From: Mesorhizobium waimense
GTDB taxonomy: Bacteria; Pseudomonadota; Alphaproteobacteria; Rhizobiales; Rhizobiaceae
Direction of reading: 5' to 3'
DNA length: 64,000 nucleotides
Assembly: GCF_003601975.1 (NCBI RefSeq)
Contig: NZ_QZWZ01000007.1
Location: 124,001-188,000 of the forward strand
The position numbers and the translations under genes were made by a program. Of the stretch, positions 63,739-64,000 are shown in pieces. The notes beneath the pieces were generated by a model. That model ran no database searches and was not told the DNA's origin. It saw only the letters and a list, made by a program, of their open reading frames with translations. Positions within the stretch are counted from its first letter, which is position 1. Each line of letters opens with the position of its first letter.

Positions 63739-63857
63739 TTCTCCCCGTGAACGGGGAGAAAGAAGCTGGCCGCAGCCTTGGCGTTCGTTCTGCAACGCTG
63801 GAGATTGGCGAAATCTTCGATGACAGCGTCCTTCTCCCCGTCACTAAACGGGGAGAA
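63739..63857. repeat. Pair of identical-arm hairpins, intergenic repeat
   Basis: TTCTCCCCGT (63739-63748) with ACGGGGAGAA (63751-63760), and again TTCTCCCCGT (63832-63841) with ACGGGGAGAA (63848-63857), have identical 10-bp arms. The pair looks like a dispersed intergenic repeat in a gap between two minus-strand genes. The rest of 63611-63927 has no gene. Confidence 0.7.
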
Positions 63858-63927
63858 GATGCCGGCAGGCAGATGAGAGGCAGCGCCAGCGGTTAGAATG
63901 GGCGAATTCAAACCTTGACGGCTCCCG

Positions 63928-64000
63928 TCACCTGCCCAAGAGCGATCGCATCTCGAACGGATCGGGCGCCGGCTCTTGCGGCAACGTGCCCTCGGCCGCG
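63928..64000 (-). CDS. C-terminal end of a gene cut by the window edge
   Basis: On the minus strand the frame from 63999 to TGA at 63930-63928 gives a 23-residue end, AAEGTLPQEPAPDPFEMRS (19 residues) then LLGR. This looks like a real protein tail. The gene continues to the right of the window and is not identified. Confidence 0.35.
   Translation of the reverse strand, partial: AAEGTLPQEPAPDPFEMRSLLGR

Overview
The window is about 64 kb of GC-rich chromosomal DNA from an alphaproteobacterium of the order Rhizobiales, most likely Mesorhizobium or a close relative. This is inferred from gene content: an F0 operon with separate b' and b subunits, a 419-residue BacA/SbmA-type peptide transporter, a GntR-type BioR regulator with its typical operator next to bioY, many FCD-GntR and LysR regulators beside ABC transporters, and dispersed palindromic intergenic repeats. 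I see no phage, insertion sequence, CRISPR array, rRNA or tRNA.

Layout. 1-8331: end of one ABC transporter ATPase, an aldehyde dehydrogenase, a GntR regulator and a divergent polyamine-type ABC transporter (binding protein, ATPase, two permeases) ending in a gamma-glutamyltransferase. 8417-15892: a second catabolic unit with a GntR regulator, a taurine/nitrate-type ABC transporter with two different permeases, a FAH-family hydrolase, an oxalyl-CoA-synthetase-like ligase and a ketopantoate-reductase-like protein. 15893-16487: an intergenic region holding two tandem hairpin units that look like small RNA genes on the minus strand. 16488-26085: mixed accessory genes (SnoaL-like, ArsR/SRPBCC pair, ArsC-like, metallo-beta-lactamase fold, DUF488, M29 aminopeptidase, LysR/DUF1127-like pair, a frameshifted MFS gene, bacA, a polysaccharide deacetylase). 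26258-30933: YfgM-like protein, der, then a LysR/MFS pair. 31059-35188: a SleB-type cell-wall hydrolase, then atpI-atpB-atpE-atpF'-atpF. 35428-44751: rnhB, a radical SAM protein, glycosyltransferase, PhyH-like and GFA proteins, moaB, ispE, an S49 peptidase, a TrmN6-like methyltransferase and a polyprenyl diphosphate synthase. 44824-46678: bioR, bioY and DUF1284. 46858-53690: TPR protein, acetyltransferase, glyQ, glyS and a very acidic protein. 53773-63610: two small exported proteins, a Sua5-type tsaC, an FAD oxidase, DUF6101, ubiA, a LysR/PhyH pair, purD and a GH25 lysozyme-like protein.

How parts fit. The first two units look like regulated uptake-plus-catabolism modules, each with a palindromic FCD-GntR-type operator next to its regulator. 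BioR, its near-perfect boxes and bioY form a biotin uptake circuit. The atp genes have a near-consensus alphaproteobacterial promoter and a strong terminator.

The least explained signals are: the tandem minus-strand hairpin RNA candidates at about 15958-16234; a 10-bp hairpin that would bury the ribosome binding site of the SleB-type hydrolase (31022-31055); a probable leaderless bioR mRNA; a degenerate second copy of the glyS 5' end translationally coupled to glyS (50699-50812); and repeat sequence that has become the C-terminus of the DUF488 gene (19437-19458). Function names rest on recognised motifs and general family knowledge; no database search was run.
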